Source: Gammaproteobacteria bacterium
GTDB taxonomy: Bacteria; Pseudomonadota; Gammaproteobacteria; Steroidobacterales; Steroidobacteraceae
Direction of reading: 5' to 3'
Assembly: GCA_005877965.1 (NCBI GenBank)
Contig: VBNP01000025.1
Location: 1-41,228 of the forward strand
Length of the DNA stretch: 41,228 nt
The notes beneath the pieces were generated by a model, which did not search any database, was not told the origin of the DNA, and saw nothing but the letters and a program-made list of their open reading frames with translations. Below are positions 17,145 through 25,037 of this stretch, piece after piece. Position 1 is the stretch's first letter, and every line of letters begins with the position of its first letter. The translations under genes and the position numbers were made by a program.

Positions 17145-17766
17145 CAGACGCGTCGTCATCCAGACCCTTGCCGGAGTCACGCTCTAACTCGCTGCGCTTC
17201 GACGAGTCATGCTTCTCAGCTGCCCGCTCCTCGAGACCTCGCTCGGCGTGAAAGTCGCGGGTGATCTGGTCGCGCATTCGACTGCGCAATTGCTGGTCAA
17301 TTTGGGTCTGGTCCAGCAATGTAAACAATCGCTCCTCGGAAACGATTCCGCGACGAGCAAGTTCACGTGTGAATATCAGGTCCTTCTCGCGCGCCGCGGC
17401 ATACTTTGCGATAGCGAGGTCATGAGGATCGAGGCACAGCCCTCTCACGCCCTCGGTCTCGCCGGGAGGCAAGTTCACCAAACGCTCTTTCCAGCCCTTC
17501 GGAAGGGTCGCAGTGTTCAAGTCAACCGGGTCAGCGTAGTAGCCGAGACTTTCGTGAAACGGTGAATCGACCCCTATTACGTTGAGCCATTCGGTTCGAT
17601 CTGCATTTTTCGACGCGACCAGATCCACCTCAAACGACGTGAGGATCTCGTCGGCAATATCCGGGTACTTTCCGTGGAGAGACTGGCTCCCAATAATGAT
17701 GAACTGCTTTTCGCCAGTGATGCGGCCAGCAGCGCGCAGCACATGATCAACCTGCTGCTTCTTCAT
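17140..17766 (-). CDS. DUF6036-like nucleotidyltransferase, probable toxin
   Basis: A 208-residue protein with a minimal nucleotidyltransferase start: FIIIGSQSL (Gly26-Ser27) followed by SFEVDLV with Glu46 and Asp48 as metal-ligand candidates and Asp82 (PVDLNT) as a possible third acid. The centre contains GLCLDPHDLAIAKYAAAREKD, the helix typical of DUF6036/AbiEii-like proteins (xxDLxxxKLxAxRxKD). The C-terminal ~40 residues are highly charged and probably disordered. It overlaps the AbrB-type gene upstream by 20 bases, the arrangement of type IV-like toxin-antitoxin or abortive-infection pairs. Whether it modifies tRNA or another target cannot be read from sequence. The stop lies at the edge of a dusA-derived repeat. 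Confidence 0.65.
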   Translation of the reverse strand: MKKQQVDHVLRAAGRITGEKQFIIIGSQSLHGKYPDIADEILTSFEVDLVASKNADRTEWLNVIGVDSPFHESLGYYADPVDLNTATLPKGWKERLVNLPPGETEGVRGLCLDPHDLAIAKYAAAREKDLIFTRELARRGIVSEERLFTLLDQTQIDQQLRSRMRDQITRDFHAERGLEERAAEKHDSSKRSELERDSGKGLDDDASE

Positions 17767-18187
17767 TTAATTTTCTGACTTGCTCTTTCGGAAGTAATCC
17801 GACGAACGGCGCCGATTGTCGAAGTCGGACCGCGTTCTCGTCACGGCCGAGCATTGCGGCGAAGAGTTCTCCATCGTCTAGCCCCTCCGCAATGTCTTGC
17901 CATTCTTTGTAAGCCGCACCCCAAACACCCTGTCGTCTCCAACGATGGAGGTTCGCGAGAATCTGCGCGCGTATTTCGCGGGGCGTGAACCGGCGTACGA
18001 CCTCAAGAGCCATGGTTCGCCTGAGCTCGTCCAATTCATGGTGCATGAAGCCCCCCCGCCCAGCGGGACGAAGGCCGTGTTCCGTCAGGTGCAGAGCGTC
18101 GCCCTCGCCCACGCCCCACGCGTCGAGCGTTGCCTTCGGAAGTAAGACCCCGAGGGAATTTCCGATACGTCGTACAGCAACTTTCAT
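17747..18187 (-). CDS. AbrB/MazE-type DNA-binding protein, probable antitoxin
   Basis: A 146-residue protein with an N-terminal SpoVT/AbrB swapped-hairpin domain (MKVAVRRIGNSLGVLLPKAT, then VGEGDAL) as found in MazE-like antitoxins. A C-terminal helical region (~60-146) with EIRAQILANLHRWRRQG and SAPFVGLLPKEQVRKL may bind the partner. The ATG at 18187 is chosen because the AbrB fold starts there; the frame is also open upstream into dusA-derived repeat sequence, which is not part of this gene. No Shine-Dalgarno sequence precedes the ATG, and the -10 box ends six bases before it. Gene order antitoxin-toxin with a 20-base overlap and an operator over the promoter point to autoregulation. Confidence 0.7.
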   Translation of the reverse strand: MKVAVRRIGNSLGVLLPKATLDAWGVGEGDALHLTEHGLRPAGRGGFMHHELDELRRTMALEVVRRFTPREIRAQILANLHRWRRQGVWGAAYKEWQDIAEGLDDGELFAAMLGRDENAVRLRQSAPFVGLLPKEQVRKLNEEAAG

Positions 18188-18193
18188 AGTGCA

Positions 18194-18222
18194 ATTATAA
18201 CATGTTATTACATCTACGGCAA
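18194..18222 (-). promoter_or_regulatory. Promoter with palindromic operator for the AbrB/NTase pair
   Basis: On the minus strand, TTGCCG (18222-18217) and a consensus TATAAT (18199-18194) are separated by exactly 17 bases. The perfect 12-bp palindrome ATAACATGTTAT (18197-18208) overlaps the -10 box and spacer, an ideal place for an autorepressing AbrB-type protein. TATAAT ends six bases before the ATG at 18187, so transcription would start at or within a base or two of the start codon, predicting a leaderless mRNA. Confidence 0.7.
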
Positions 18223-18249
18223 AATGTCCGGCAGATTGAATACCGGGGC

Positions 18250-18388
18250 GACGTAAAGGAGACACGGGCGTTTCGCGCCTGTCCAAGCACATGATTCCAC
18301 GCGGGAAATCAACTCCGTCCGTCCAGTACATCATCGGAGCCACGGCGATGCGGCGATCTAACTTCGACGCCTCGACAGAATTGCGGGA
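18250..18388. repeat. Element end and displaced dusA 5' end, copy 2
   Basis: Second copy of the ~138-base unit. GACGTAAAGGAGACA (18250-18264) is followed by an imperfect hairpin (GACACGGGCG-TTT-CGCGCCTGTC). The dusA-derived core runs 18321-18370, with weaker similarity to about 18388. On the minus strand it encodes SKLDRRIAVAPMMYWTDG, with one change (D to Y) against copy 1. It abuts the end of the transporter gene (18402) and probably marks where the chromosomal dusA 5' end lay before insertion. Confidence 0.75.
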
Positions 18389-18401
18389 CTCCCCTGCTCG
18401 C

Positions 18402-19760
18402 CTACCTCGAGAACCCTACAACGAGCACGATGGCAATCCCAAGCGGACAAACGTAGCGCAGCGCGAACAACAGCAGCCGTCGCGACCGGAGAGATAGACC
18501 ACTCAGTTCGCCTTCCGGAATCCGTTTCCCCATCCGCCAGCCGATGAACACGCTGACCAGAAGCGCTGAGATCGGCATGAGCAGGTTGGCAGCCAGAAAA
18601 TCGACCACGGCAAAGAAATTCAATCCTGCCAGGCGGGGAATCGACCGCAGCGGATGCCAGTCCTTCAAGTGGCCGAACGAAAGCACCGAGCCCTGACCGA
18701 TCAGCCAGCCGGCGCCCAGGCACAGGCACGCCGCGGTCGCGCGCCTCAGGCCGGCGCGCTCCGACAGCCACGCAATCCAGGGTTCCATGAGGCCAATCGA
18801 AGGAGTGAATGCGGCCAGCGCGAGAAGCGCGAAGAACAGAGTGCCGATGAGGCGGCCGCCGGGCATTTCGGCAAACGCTATCGGCAGAACCTGAAAGACG
18901 AGTTCCGGACCCTCGGCGGGGTTCAGACCGTAGTGGAACATCAGCGGGAAGATCACCACCGTCGCGAGGAGCGATACTACGAAGATCGAACCGACAACGG
19001 CCGTTACGCTGCGCTGCAGAGACTCCCCGACCGGCATGTACGCCCCGTAGGCGATGATGATGCCGGCGCTCACGCCCATCGCAAACAGCGCCTGGCCGAC
19101 GGCGCCGAGAACAACCACCGATGTGAGCCGGCTCAGGTCCGGCGCAAATGCGAAGCGCAGTCCGCGCGCCACGTCTCCGGTAGCCAGCGAGTATGCGACG
19201 AGCACCAGGAGAATCGCGAGCAGCCCGGGCGCACGCCAGCGGTTGGCCCATTCGACCCCGCGATTCAGTTGCCGGGCCGAAACGACAGCAACCAGCGCGA
19301 AAAATCCCAGCTGCCACAGCGATACAGCGCGTGAATCGGCAACAAACGCGTGGAACTTCGCGACCACCGCGGGCGGTCCACGAGCGTAGTTGCCGGAAAG
19401 AAAGTACCAGGTGTAGGCGAGCACCCAGCCGGCGATCATCGTGTAGTACGAGATGATCAGGAACCCGGCGATAGAGCCGGTCCACCCGACGACGTCCCAC
19501 AGCGCTGAGTCCCCAAAGCGTCCGGCTATGACGCCCGCCGCCCGTGGCGGGGAGTGCCTCGACCATCGGCCGAGCACTGCCTCGGCGATGAAGACCGGAG
19601 CACCGAAGGCCAGACAAGCGAGGACGAATACCGCGATGAATGCGAATCCGCCCCCGGCGGCTGCCAGATACGGAAAGCGCCAGATGCTGCCCATGCCGAC
19701 GGCGGCTCCGACGGCGCCGAGCAGGAATCCCAGCCGCGAGACCCACCGCTGGCTGTTCAC
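18402..19760 (-). CDS. Neurotransmitter:sodium symporter (NSS) family transporter
   Basis: Inner-membrane Na+-coupled amino-acid or amine symporter of the LeuT/MhsT type, 452 residues and rich in membrane helices. The family start is clear: RLGFLLGAVGAAVGMGSIWRFPYLAAAGGG, covering unwound TM1 with the sodium/substrate GxGxxWRFPY region, followed by FGAPVFIAEAVLG of TM2. YYTMIAGWVLAY (TM3) and FAMGVSAGIIIAYGAYMP (TM6 region) also match. Bacterial NSS proteins carry hydrophobic or aromatic amino acids, so substrate is inferred only to class. It is the last gene of a seven-gene minus-strand run, 46 bases after the cyclase-family gene, and the import step of that locus would fit. Confidence 0.88.
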   Translation of the reverse strand: MNSQRWVSRLGFLLGAVGAAVGMGSIWRFPYLAAAGGGFAFIAVFVLACLAFGAPVFIAEAVLGRWSRHSPPRAAGVIAGRFGDSALWDVVGWTGSIAGFLIISYYTMIAGWVLAYTWYFLSGNYARGPPAVVAKFHAFVADSRAVSLWQLGFFALVAVVSARQLNRGVEWANRWRAPGLLAILLVLVAYSLATGDVARGLRFAFAPDLSRLTSVVVLGAVGQALFAMGVSAGIIIAYGAYMPVGESLQRSVTAVVGSIFVVSLLATVVIFPLMFHYGLNPAEGPELVFQVLPIAFAEMPGGRLIGTLFFALLALAAFTPSIGLMEPWIAWLSERAGLRRATAACLCLGAGWLIGQGSVLSFGHLKDWHPLRSIPRLAGLNFFAVVDFLAANLLMPISALLVSVFIGWRMGKRIPEGELSGLSLRSRRLLLFALRYVCPLGIAIVLVVGFSR

Positions 19761-19806
19761 GCTGATCGTTCTGTCAAGCCGGGCGCCCGCAGCGGCGCCG
19801 TGCCGG

Positions 19807-20628
19807 TCACGGAATGATGGCGATCACGCGCGCCGGGAAGCCGGTACCGCCATCCGGCTTCGGCCAGGTCACGATGAGGAGTGCACCCGCCTCGGGGACC
19901 TGGTCCAGGTTCGTCAGCATCTCGATCTGGTAGTGGTTGAGACCGAGTATGTAACTCTCCAGTGAGTAATCATCGTGCGTCGTCGCGACGCCGGGATCGG
20001 TATCGGTGGTCTCATGGCCCGAGGCCGTGATCTTGCGGTCCTCAAACAGGAGCTTCAGAACGTCCTTGCTCCAGCCGGGATAGTGGGCGACACCTGCGGC
20101 GTCCCGGTTCTGCATGGCGGCATCGTTGGGCCAGCGCTTCGCCCAGTCAGTGCGCATGGCCACGAACGCATGCTCCGGAATGCGACCGTGCTTCGCCTCC
20201 CAATCGCTCACGTCTTCGAGCGCCAGCGTGTAGTCCGGATTCCTGGCGACCTTGCCATGCACGTCGATGACGACGAGTGGCAGCAGCATTTCCTGCGGCG
20301 GAATCTGATCTACCGTGCGCAGACCCTCGTGGAAATGCGCCGGCGCGTCGATATGGGTACCCCACTGCCCCACATGAGTGAACTGCTGCACGGTGAAACC
20401 GTCTTTCTTTATTGTGTACAGCGTCGTCACTCTCTCCTCGCCGAAGCCCTTCCAGTGCGGCGTGGTCGGCCCGAACGTGTGCGTGAGATCGACGAATCGC
20501 TTCGTCGCCAGGGTGGCGTAAACATCGCTCAGGCCGACGGCAGGCTTGGCAGGGGCGGACGCCGCGCCGGCTGTGTACAGGACCGCGGCAGCCGCGCTGA
20601 TGGCTGCGACTCGTGTCTTGTTCAACAT
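19807..20628 (-). CDS. Exported cyclase-family metal-dependent hydrolase
   Basis: Member of the cyclase family (PF04199), which includes kynurenine formamidase and other metal-dependent amidases and lactonases. The motif THVGQWGTHIDAPAHF (84-99) supplies the family's metal ligands (His85, His92, Asp94, His98). The ATG at 20628 has an excellent Shine-Dalgarno (GGAGGG) and gives 273 residues with a clean Sec signal peptide (NKTR, hydrophobic core, AASA at ~22-25), so the enzyme is predicted to be periplasmic, unlike cytoplasmic kynurenine formamidase. It is 78 bases downstream of a TonB receptor gene and 46 upstream of an amino-acid symporter gene, suggesting it hydrolyses an imported amide or lactone before inner-membrane uptake. 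Substrate unknown. Confidence 0.85.
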   Translation of the reverse strand: MLNKTRVAAISAAAAVLYTAGAASAPAKPAVGLSDVYATLATKRFVDLTHTFGPTTPHWKGFGEERVTTLYTIKKDGFTVQQFTHVGQWGTHIDAPAHFHEGLRTVDQIPPQEMLLPLVVIDVHGKVARNPDYTLALEDVSDWEAKHGRIPEHAFVAMRTDWAKRWPNDAAMQNRDAAGVAHYPGWSKDVLKLLFEDRKITASGHETTDTDPGVATTHDDYSLESYILGLNHYQIEMLTNLDQVPEAGALLIVTWPKPDGGTGFPARVIAIIP

Positions 20629-20706
20629 CACTCTCCCTCCCCTGGTACAGCAGCGCCGAGTCCCGCCGGGCCGCTCGCCTGACAGGCCCGGCCGCATCCG
20701 CTGTCT

Positions 20707-23130
20707 CTAGAATTTGTAGTGCAGGTGTACCTTGAACCACCGCGGCATGCCGGGATACACCTGCGCCAGGCCGTTGATCGACGTGTTGTCGAAGCCCATC
20801 GTGCCGTAGTGCTTGTCGGCGAGATTCTCGACCGAGACACCGATCTCGAGCTTGCCGCTCGCAGGTGTGTAGCTCGCGCGCGCGTTCGCGATGCCGAACG
20901 CCGACTGCAGCACCGCCGGGTTGTCGGACAGGTTGAACCAGAAACTCGACAGGTAGTTGCCGTCGACTTGCAGCGCAACGTGTCCGCTGCCGACGGGAAA
21001 CGTGTAACGCGCCATCGCGTTCGCGGTCCATTTCGGCGCGTTGCCCGGCACGTAGTCGCCCTTGACCCCGGTCCCGCGCGTATCGACGTTCTTCACGATC
21101 GCATCGACGTAGGCGACACCGGCGCCGAAACGCCACGCTTCGGAGGGCGCCCACTCGAGCTCGAGCTCGGCGCCTTTGTGCGTGGCGTCGGCGTTGACGA
21201 TCAGCTGCTCGAGGCTGACGGTGTAGATCAGTGCCTGGTAGTCCTTGTAGTCGTAGTAATACGCCGCGCCGTTCAAGCGCAGCCTGCGATCGAGGAACTC
21301 GGACTTCAACCCGACCTCGTAGGAGGTCAGCTTCTCGGGCCTGAAGATCAGTGCGCTCGTGTCGTTGATGAAGAACGGAAACAGCGGTGCGGTGAAACCG
21401 CCACCCTTGACGCCGCGGTTGACGCCGGCGTAGGCGAGCAGATCCGGTGCGAGGTGGAAGTCGAGCTGCGCCTTGCCGCTGAACAGCGTGTCGGAGCGAC
21501 TGTTGGGGTAGTGGTGCAACTGCAAACTCGCCGTCTGCGTCAGCACGGTGATCTGCCCGGTCGGGCTCTGCGGATAGTAGAGGTACGGGATCCAGGTGAA
21601 ATCAAAGTCCTTCTTGTCCGAGGTTACCCGGCCACCGAGAGTTAGCCCGAGGAGGTCGGTGAAGCGGTACTCGACCTGGGCGAACCCCGCGTACGACTTG
21701 GTCAGCAGGCTGTACGGCGAGCGCGTCGCGGGAACCGAGCCCGGCGGCGCCAGCGTCGAGCCGGGTGGCGCCTGGACGACGTCGTTCCAGTACGGCGCCG
21801 TGCCGATGGGCCAGGCGCCATCTAGTGGGAACCCATAGGCTTTCTGATAATTCTGCCTGTTCGGATTGGTCGGGCTGTTGAATTCCTGCGCGGTAAAGAA
21901 TGCAGGACCCTCCCAGCCCTCGAAATAATCGCCGTTGATGCGCAGCCCATAAATGCCCGCGGTCCAGTTCAGCTTCTTGTCTCCCCCGTTCAGCCGCGCC
22001 TCGATCGACTGCTGGTCGACGTTGCTGCCGTTGAAGAACTGGAACAGCGTGACCGGCGAGGCGTCCGAATCCTCCTGGTAATCCTTGCGCCAGGTCGAGT
22101 AGTCTCCGATGACGGTCAGCGACTTACCGGCGAAATCGCGCGTGTACCGAGCAGTGAAACCGGTGGCCTTCTCGCGCGTAAAGCCGCTGATGCTGTCACG
22201 GATCACGAACGGGCCGCTGTTCTTCAGGCCGCTCGCGTTGCAGCCCGGGCACGTGACGTAGGGGTTGTCGTTCGGACCTGCGAGTGCGTCGTAGCCGGTC
22301 GAAATCGGCAGCGTCGCGTATTCCTCCCACGAGCCGGCGTGCACGTCCTGGCGCGCGTAGCGCGCACTCATGAGCAGCTGGGAACTGTCCGGCAGCTTGA
22401 ACAGCAACTGGGCGCGCAACGCGAAGTCGTTGCCGTTCTCGGCATCACTCGCGCCGCCAAACAGGTTGCGAAACAGCGGGTCGTAGTGATTGGACTGGAA
22501 CGCGAAACGCCCGTCGACGCTGCTCGACAACGGGCCGTTGATCGCGCCCTCGACGCGCCCGAGGTTGCGCTGGCCGAAGGTCGTGTCGAGGTAACCGCCG
22601 GCCTGGTCGGTCGGCTTGCGGGTGATGTAGTTCGCGAGTCCACCGGTCGCGTTGCGGCCGAACAGCGTCCCCTGCGGCCCGCGCAGCACCTCGACACGGT
22701 CGACGTCGAACACCGAGAACGCCAGGCCGACCATCTGGCTCACGTAGACATCGTCGACGTAGATCGCGGCCGGGCTCTCCTGGTGGTCGGCGAAGTCGTT
22801 CTGCACCACGCCGCGGATCGCGAGGCTGAAGGAGGATGGACCGTTCGGCTGCGTCAGCACGACCGCCGGCATCGATTTCGTGATGTCGGTGGCGCCCACG
22901 ACTCCGAGGTCGGTCAAGTCCGCCGCGCTGATCGCCGACATTGCGATGCCGATGTCCTGCAGGTTCTGCTCGCGCTTTTGCGCCGTGACGATGACCTCCT
23001 GAAGCCCGCCGGCCGGCTCCGTCGATGCCGGAGCCTGCTGGGCAGCAACCGTCTGCAGGAGCGCTGCGGACACGCACGCCAATGCGGCCAGGATGACTCG
23101 CGCTTTAGTCGTCGATTCCGGTTTTTTCAT
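20707..23130 (-). CDS. TonB-dependent outer-membrane receptor
   Basis: An 807-residue TonB-dependent receptor with signal peptide (residues 1-~30), a TonB-box-like LQEVIVTAQKR, a plug domain containing IRGVVQNDFADHQ, AAIYVDDVYVSQ and DVDRVEVLRGPQGTLFGRNATGG, and a 22-strand barrel ending KVHLHYKF with the C-terminal phenylalanine expected for insertion. The plug type is the one common in sphingomonads and Steroidobacter-like bacteria for import of organic substrates, not only siderophores. It lies inside the seven-gene catabolic run, between the aminotransferase (38-base gap) and the cyclase-family hydrolase, arguing for a nutrient rather than iron role. No anti-sigma (FecR-type) extension is seen. 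Confidence 0.93.
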   Translation of the reverse strand: MKKPESTTKARVILAALACVSAALLQTVAAQQAPASTEPAGGLQEVIVTAQKREQNLQDIGIAMSAISAADLTDLGVVGATDITKSMPAVVLTQPNGPSSFSLAIRGVVQNDFADHQESPAAIYVDDVYVSQMVGLAFSVFDVDRVEVLRGPQGTLFGRNATGGLANYITRKPTDQAGGYLDTTFGQRNLGRVEGAINGPLSSSVDGRFAFQSNHYDPLFRNLFGGASDAENGNDFALRAQLLFKLPDSSQLLMSARYARQDVHAGSWEEYATLPISTGYDALAGPNDNPYVTCPGCNASGLKNSGPFVIRDSISGFTREKATGFTARYTRDFAGKSLTVIGDYSTWRKDYQEDSDASPVTLFQFFNGSNVDQQSIEARLNGGDKKLNWTAGIYGLRINGDYFEGWEGPAFFTAQEFNSPTNPNRQNYQKAYGFPLDGAWPIGTAPYWNDVVQAPPGSTLAPPGSVPATRSPYSLLTKSYAGFAQVEYRFTDLLGLTLGGRVTSDKKDFDFTWIPYLYYPQSPTGQITVLTQTASLQLHHYPNSRSDTLFSGKAQLDFHLAPDLLAYAGVNRGVKGGGFTAPLFPFFINDTSALIFRPEKLTSYEVGLKSEFLDRRLRLNGAAYYYDYKDYQALIYTVSLEQLIVNADATHKGAELELEWAPSEAWRFGAGVAYVDAIVKNVDTRGTGVKGDYVPGNAPKWTANAMARYTFPVGSGHVALQVDGNYLSSFWFNLSDNPAVLQSAFGIANARASYTPASGKLEIGVSVENLADKHYGTMGFDNTSINGLAQVYPGMPRWFKVHLHYKF

Positions 23131-23168
23131 GGTGTTCTGCCATAGTTATTGGTTCTGATGTTGCACGC

Positions 23169-24272
23169 TCACGTCCCGACACGTCCGTGCCGATCAGGGC
23201 GTACGAGCGGAATCACCTCACTCGTCCAACCGTATGGGTCGGGCGCCCGCCTCTCCTGGATGGCGAGCAGCCGCTCGCGAAGCTCACGCGCCCGAGCGTC
23301 GATCACTCCTGGCCGATATTCACGGCCGTCGCTGTCGCCGATAAGGCTGATCGGGCAGACGATGGCCGCGGTGCCGCAGGCAAATACCTCACTGCACTCT
23401 CCGCTCGCGAGTTGTCGCAGCAGCTCCGCGACAGCCATGCTTCTCTCGATGACGCGCCAGCCCGAATCACGCGCCAGCACGATCAGGGAGTCACGGGTCA
23501 CGCCCGGCAAAATCGAATCGTTGAGAACCGGCGTATGCAGCTCATCGCCGATGACCGCGAACAGATTCATGCCGGAGAGCTCTTCAATGTTCTGCCGCGT
23601 CGTAGGATCGAGCCACAGAGCGACCGTGTAGCCGCGTTCGACGGCACGCGTCGACGCCAGCAACGAAGCCGCATAGTTCGCCCCGGCCTTCACCGTTCCG
23701 AGCCCCCCGGCGGCGGCCCTGACCTGCTCGCGCTCGATCAGAACCTTCATGACGCCCGCGGAGTAGGCCTCGGACGGGTTCGCGATGACCATGAAGCGCG
23801 CGCTAGTGGAGGCGCGCACCGCGTACCCCGGTTCGGTGCCGAACAGGAACGGCCGCACGTACAGCGACTGGCCGGACTTGTCCGGCACAAACGCAGTACA
23901 AGCCCCGACCACCGCGTGAATGCCTTCAAGGAACAGTTCCTGCGGCACCGGCCTCATGGCAAGTCGTTCGGCGGATCTCTTGAAGCGCAGGTAGTTATCT
24001 CGTGCGCGGAACAGATTCGCGGCCGGGCGACCAACCCGGTAGGCCTTCATGCCCTCGAACACCTGTTCCGCGAAATGCAGCGCGCGAGCGCCGGGCAATA
24101 TCTCGATCGCTCCGTACGGCAGCAGCTCGCCCTGCTTCCATTGCCCGCCCTCGAAAGTTGCGCTGTACATCACCGGTGCGGCGACCAGTCCGAAGCCCAG
24201 GGAATCCGGCAGCCTGAAATCCGCGAGGCATTTCCAGACTTCATTCCGAACGAGGTAGGCGGCGGTCGGCAC
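23169..24272 (-). CDS. Class IV PLP aminotransferase, branched-chain type
   Basis: Fold-type IV PLP enzyme of 367 residues, related to branched-chain aminotransferase (IlvE type II). Visible landmarks: HFAEQVFEGMKAYR (66-79), YVRPFLFGTEPGY (138-150), TVKAGANYAASL with the PLP-lysine Lys195, and NIEELSGMNLF (229-238) with the cofactor-ring glutamate. The frame runs far upstream, but the GTG at 24272 has GGAG at ideal distance and starts just before conserved sequence. Its place among uptake and catabolic genes suggests it deaminates an amino acid released by the locus rather than serving biosynthesis. Specificity for branched-chain or other L-amino acids cannot be told here. Confidence 0.85.
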   Translation of the reverse strand: MPTAAYLVRNEVWKCLADFRLPDSLGFGLVAAPVMYSATFEGGQWKQGELLPYGAIEILPGARALHFAEQVFEGMKAYRVGRPAANLFRARDNYLRFKRSAERLAMRPVPQELFLEGIHAVVGACTAFVPDKSGQSLYVRPFLFGTEPGYAVRASTSARFMVIANPSEAYSAGVMKVLIEREQVRAAAGGLGTVKAGANYAASLLASTRAVERGYTVALWLDPTTRQNIEELSGMNLFAVIGDELHTPVLNDSILPGVTRDSLIVLARDSGWRVIERSMAVAELLRQLASGECSEVFACGTAAIVCPISLIGDSDGREYRPGVIDARARELRERLLAIQERRAPDPYGWTSEVIPLVRPDRHGRVGT

Positions 24273-24301
24273 GTGCGGACTCCGTGATCGAGCAAACGAT
24301 C

Positions 24302-25036
24302 TCAAATCGACTGCAGCAGCCCGCCATCGCAGGCGATTGCCTGGCCGGTTACGTAGCCCGCCGGATCCGATGCCAGGAACGCCGCCACCGCGGCAAGCTC
24401 CTGCGGGCGTGCGAGCCTGCCGGCCGGAATCTGCGCTGCCAGCTTGGTTACATCGAGCTGCAGTTCCTCGAGTCGCTCGGTCAGTGTGTATCCTGGCATG
24501 AGCGCATTGACGGTGACCTGGTCCGCGGAGACTTCCCGGCTGAGCGCATTGACGAGACCATGCAGGCCCGCACGCAGTGAGTTGGACAGCATCAGATTGG
24601 CTACCGGCTCGCGCGCAGCGATTGAGGTGATGAGGATGACTCGCCCCCAGCGCCGCGCACGCATTCCGGGCAGCGCGCTGCGAATGGCGCCGACGCCGCT
24701 CATCCACAAGCCTTCAAAGGCGGCTCGCCACGCGGCATCCGACAAGTCTACGAACAGCCCCGGTGGTGGCCCCCCGGTATTGACGACCAGGACGTCGAGC
24801 GGCCCGATGCGCTTCTCCGTCTCACGGATGAGGGCCGCGGCAGCGCCAGGGGCCGACAGGTCGCAGACGATTCCCTCTACGCCAAGCTCGAGGGCGGTCG
24901 CGCCGAGACGCTCGGCGTTACGAGCACAGATCGCCACGCGCGCGCCTTCCGCAACCAGCGCCTGCGCAATGGCTTTGCCGAGCCCGCGCGAGCCGCCCAT
25001 CACGAGCGCGCGACGCCCCTCCAAGCCAAGATTCAC
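24302..25036 (-). CDS. SDR-family oxidoreductase with atypical active site
   Basis: Short-chain dehydrogenase/reductase of 244 residues with the Rossmann motif GGSRGLG (14-20), CDLS (adenine contact), NTGG (86-89) and a FabG-like C terminus (DPAGYVTGQAIACDGG). Ser138 is in the usual catalytic serine position, but the YxxxK pair is replaced: the helix reads LMLSNSLRAGLHGL with Ser151 and Arg155 at the Tyr and Lys places. A subgroup of FabG-like SDRs shows this SNxxR pattern, so it is not necessarily dead. It begins one base after the cupin stop codon, strong evidence for co-translation in the catabolic run. Substrate unknown. Confidence 0.85.
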   Translation of the reverse strand: MNLGLEGRRALVMGGSRGLGKAIAQALVAEGARVAICARNAERLGATALELGVEGIVCDLSAPGAAAALIRETEKRIGPLDVLVVNTGGPPPGLFVDLSDAAWRAAFEGLWMSGVGAIRSALPGMRARRWGRVILITSIAAREPVANLMLSNSLRAGLHGLVNALSREVSADQVTVNALMPGYTLTERLEELQLDVTKLAAQIPAGRLARPQELAAVAAFLASDPAGYVTGQAIACDGGLLQSI

Positions 25037-25037
25037 C

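Larger units (their letters stand above)
10815..18388. mobile_element. Degenerate tandem elements integrated at dusA
   Basis: The interval is bounded by the dusA attachment region (10815-10835) and by two extra copies of the dusA 5' coding end (17077-17144 and 18321-18388), all in the same orientation. The copies partition it into a segment of about 6.26 kb and one of about 1.24 kb. Contents are accessory: orphan antitoxin, remnants, exported proteins of unknown role and a nucleotidyltransferase module. No integrase, recombination directionality factor or transposase gene is visible, so the elements appear immobilised or reduced. The order fits integration of an element into dusA in which the resident gene receives a new 5' end and its old 5' end is displaced outward, next to the transporter gene at 18402. 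Confidence 0.6.

Noticed and set aside
18188..18343. N-terminal extension of the AbrB-type protein starting MAPMMYWTDG
   Set aside because: This is the displaced dusA end read in frame with the AbrB gene; the AbrB fold and promoter place the start at 18187.
18358..19746. 462-codon frame on the same strand as the NSS transporter in another frame
   Set aside because: Arg/Gly-rich, no membrane helices or motifs; the transporter frame is clearly coding.
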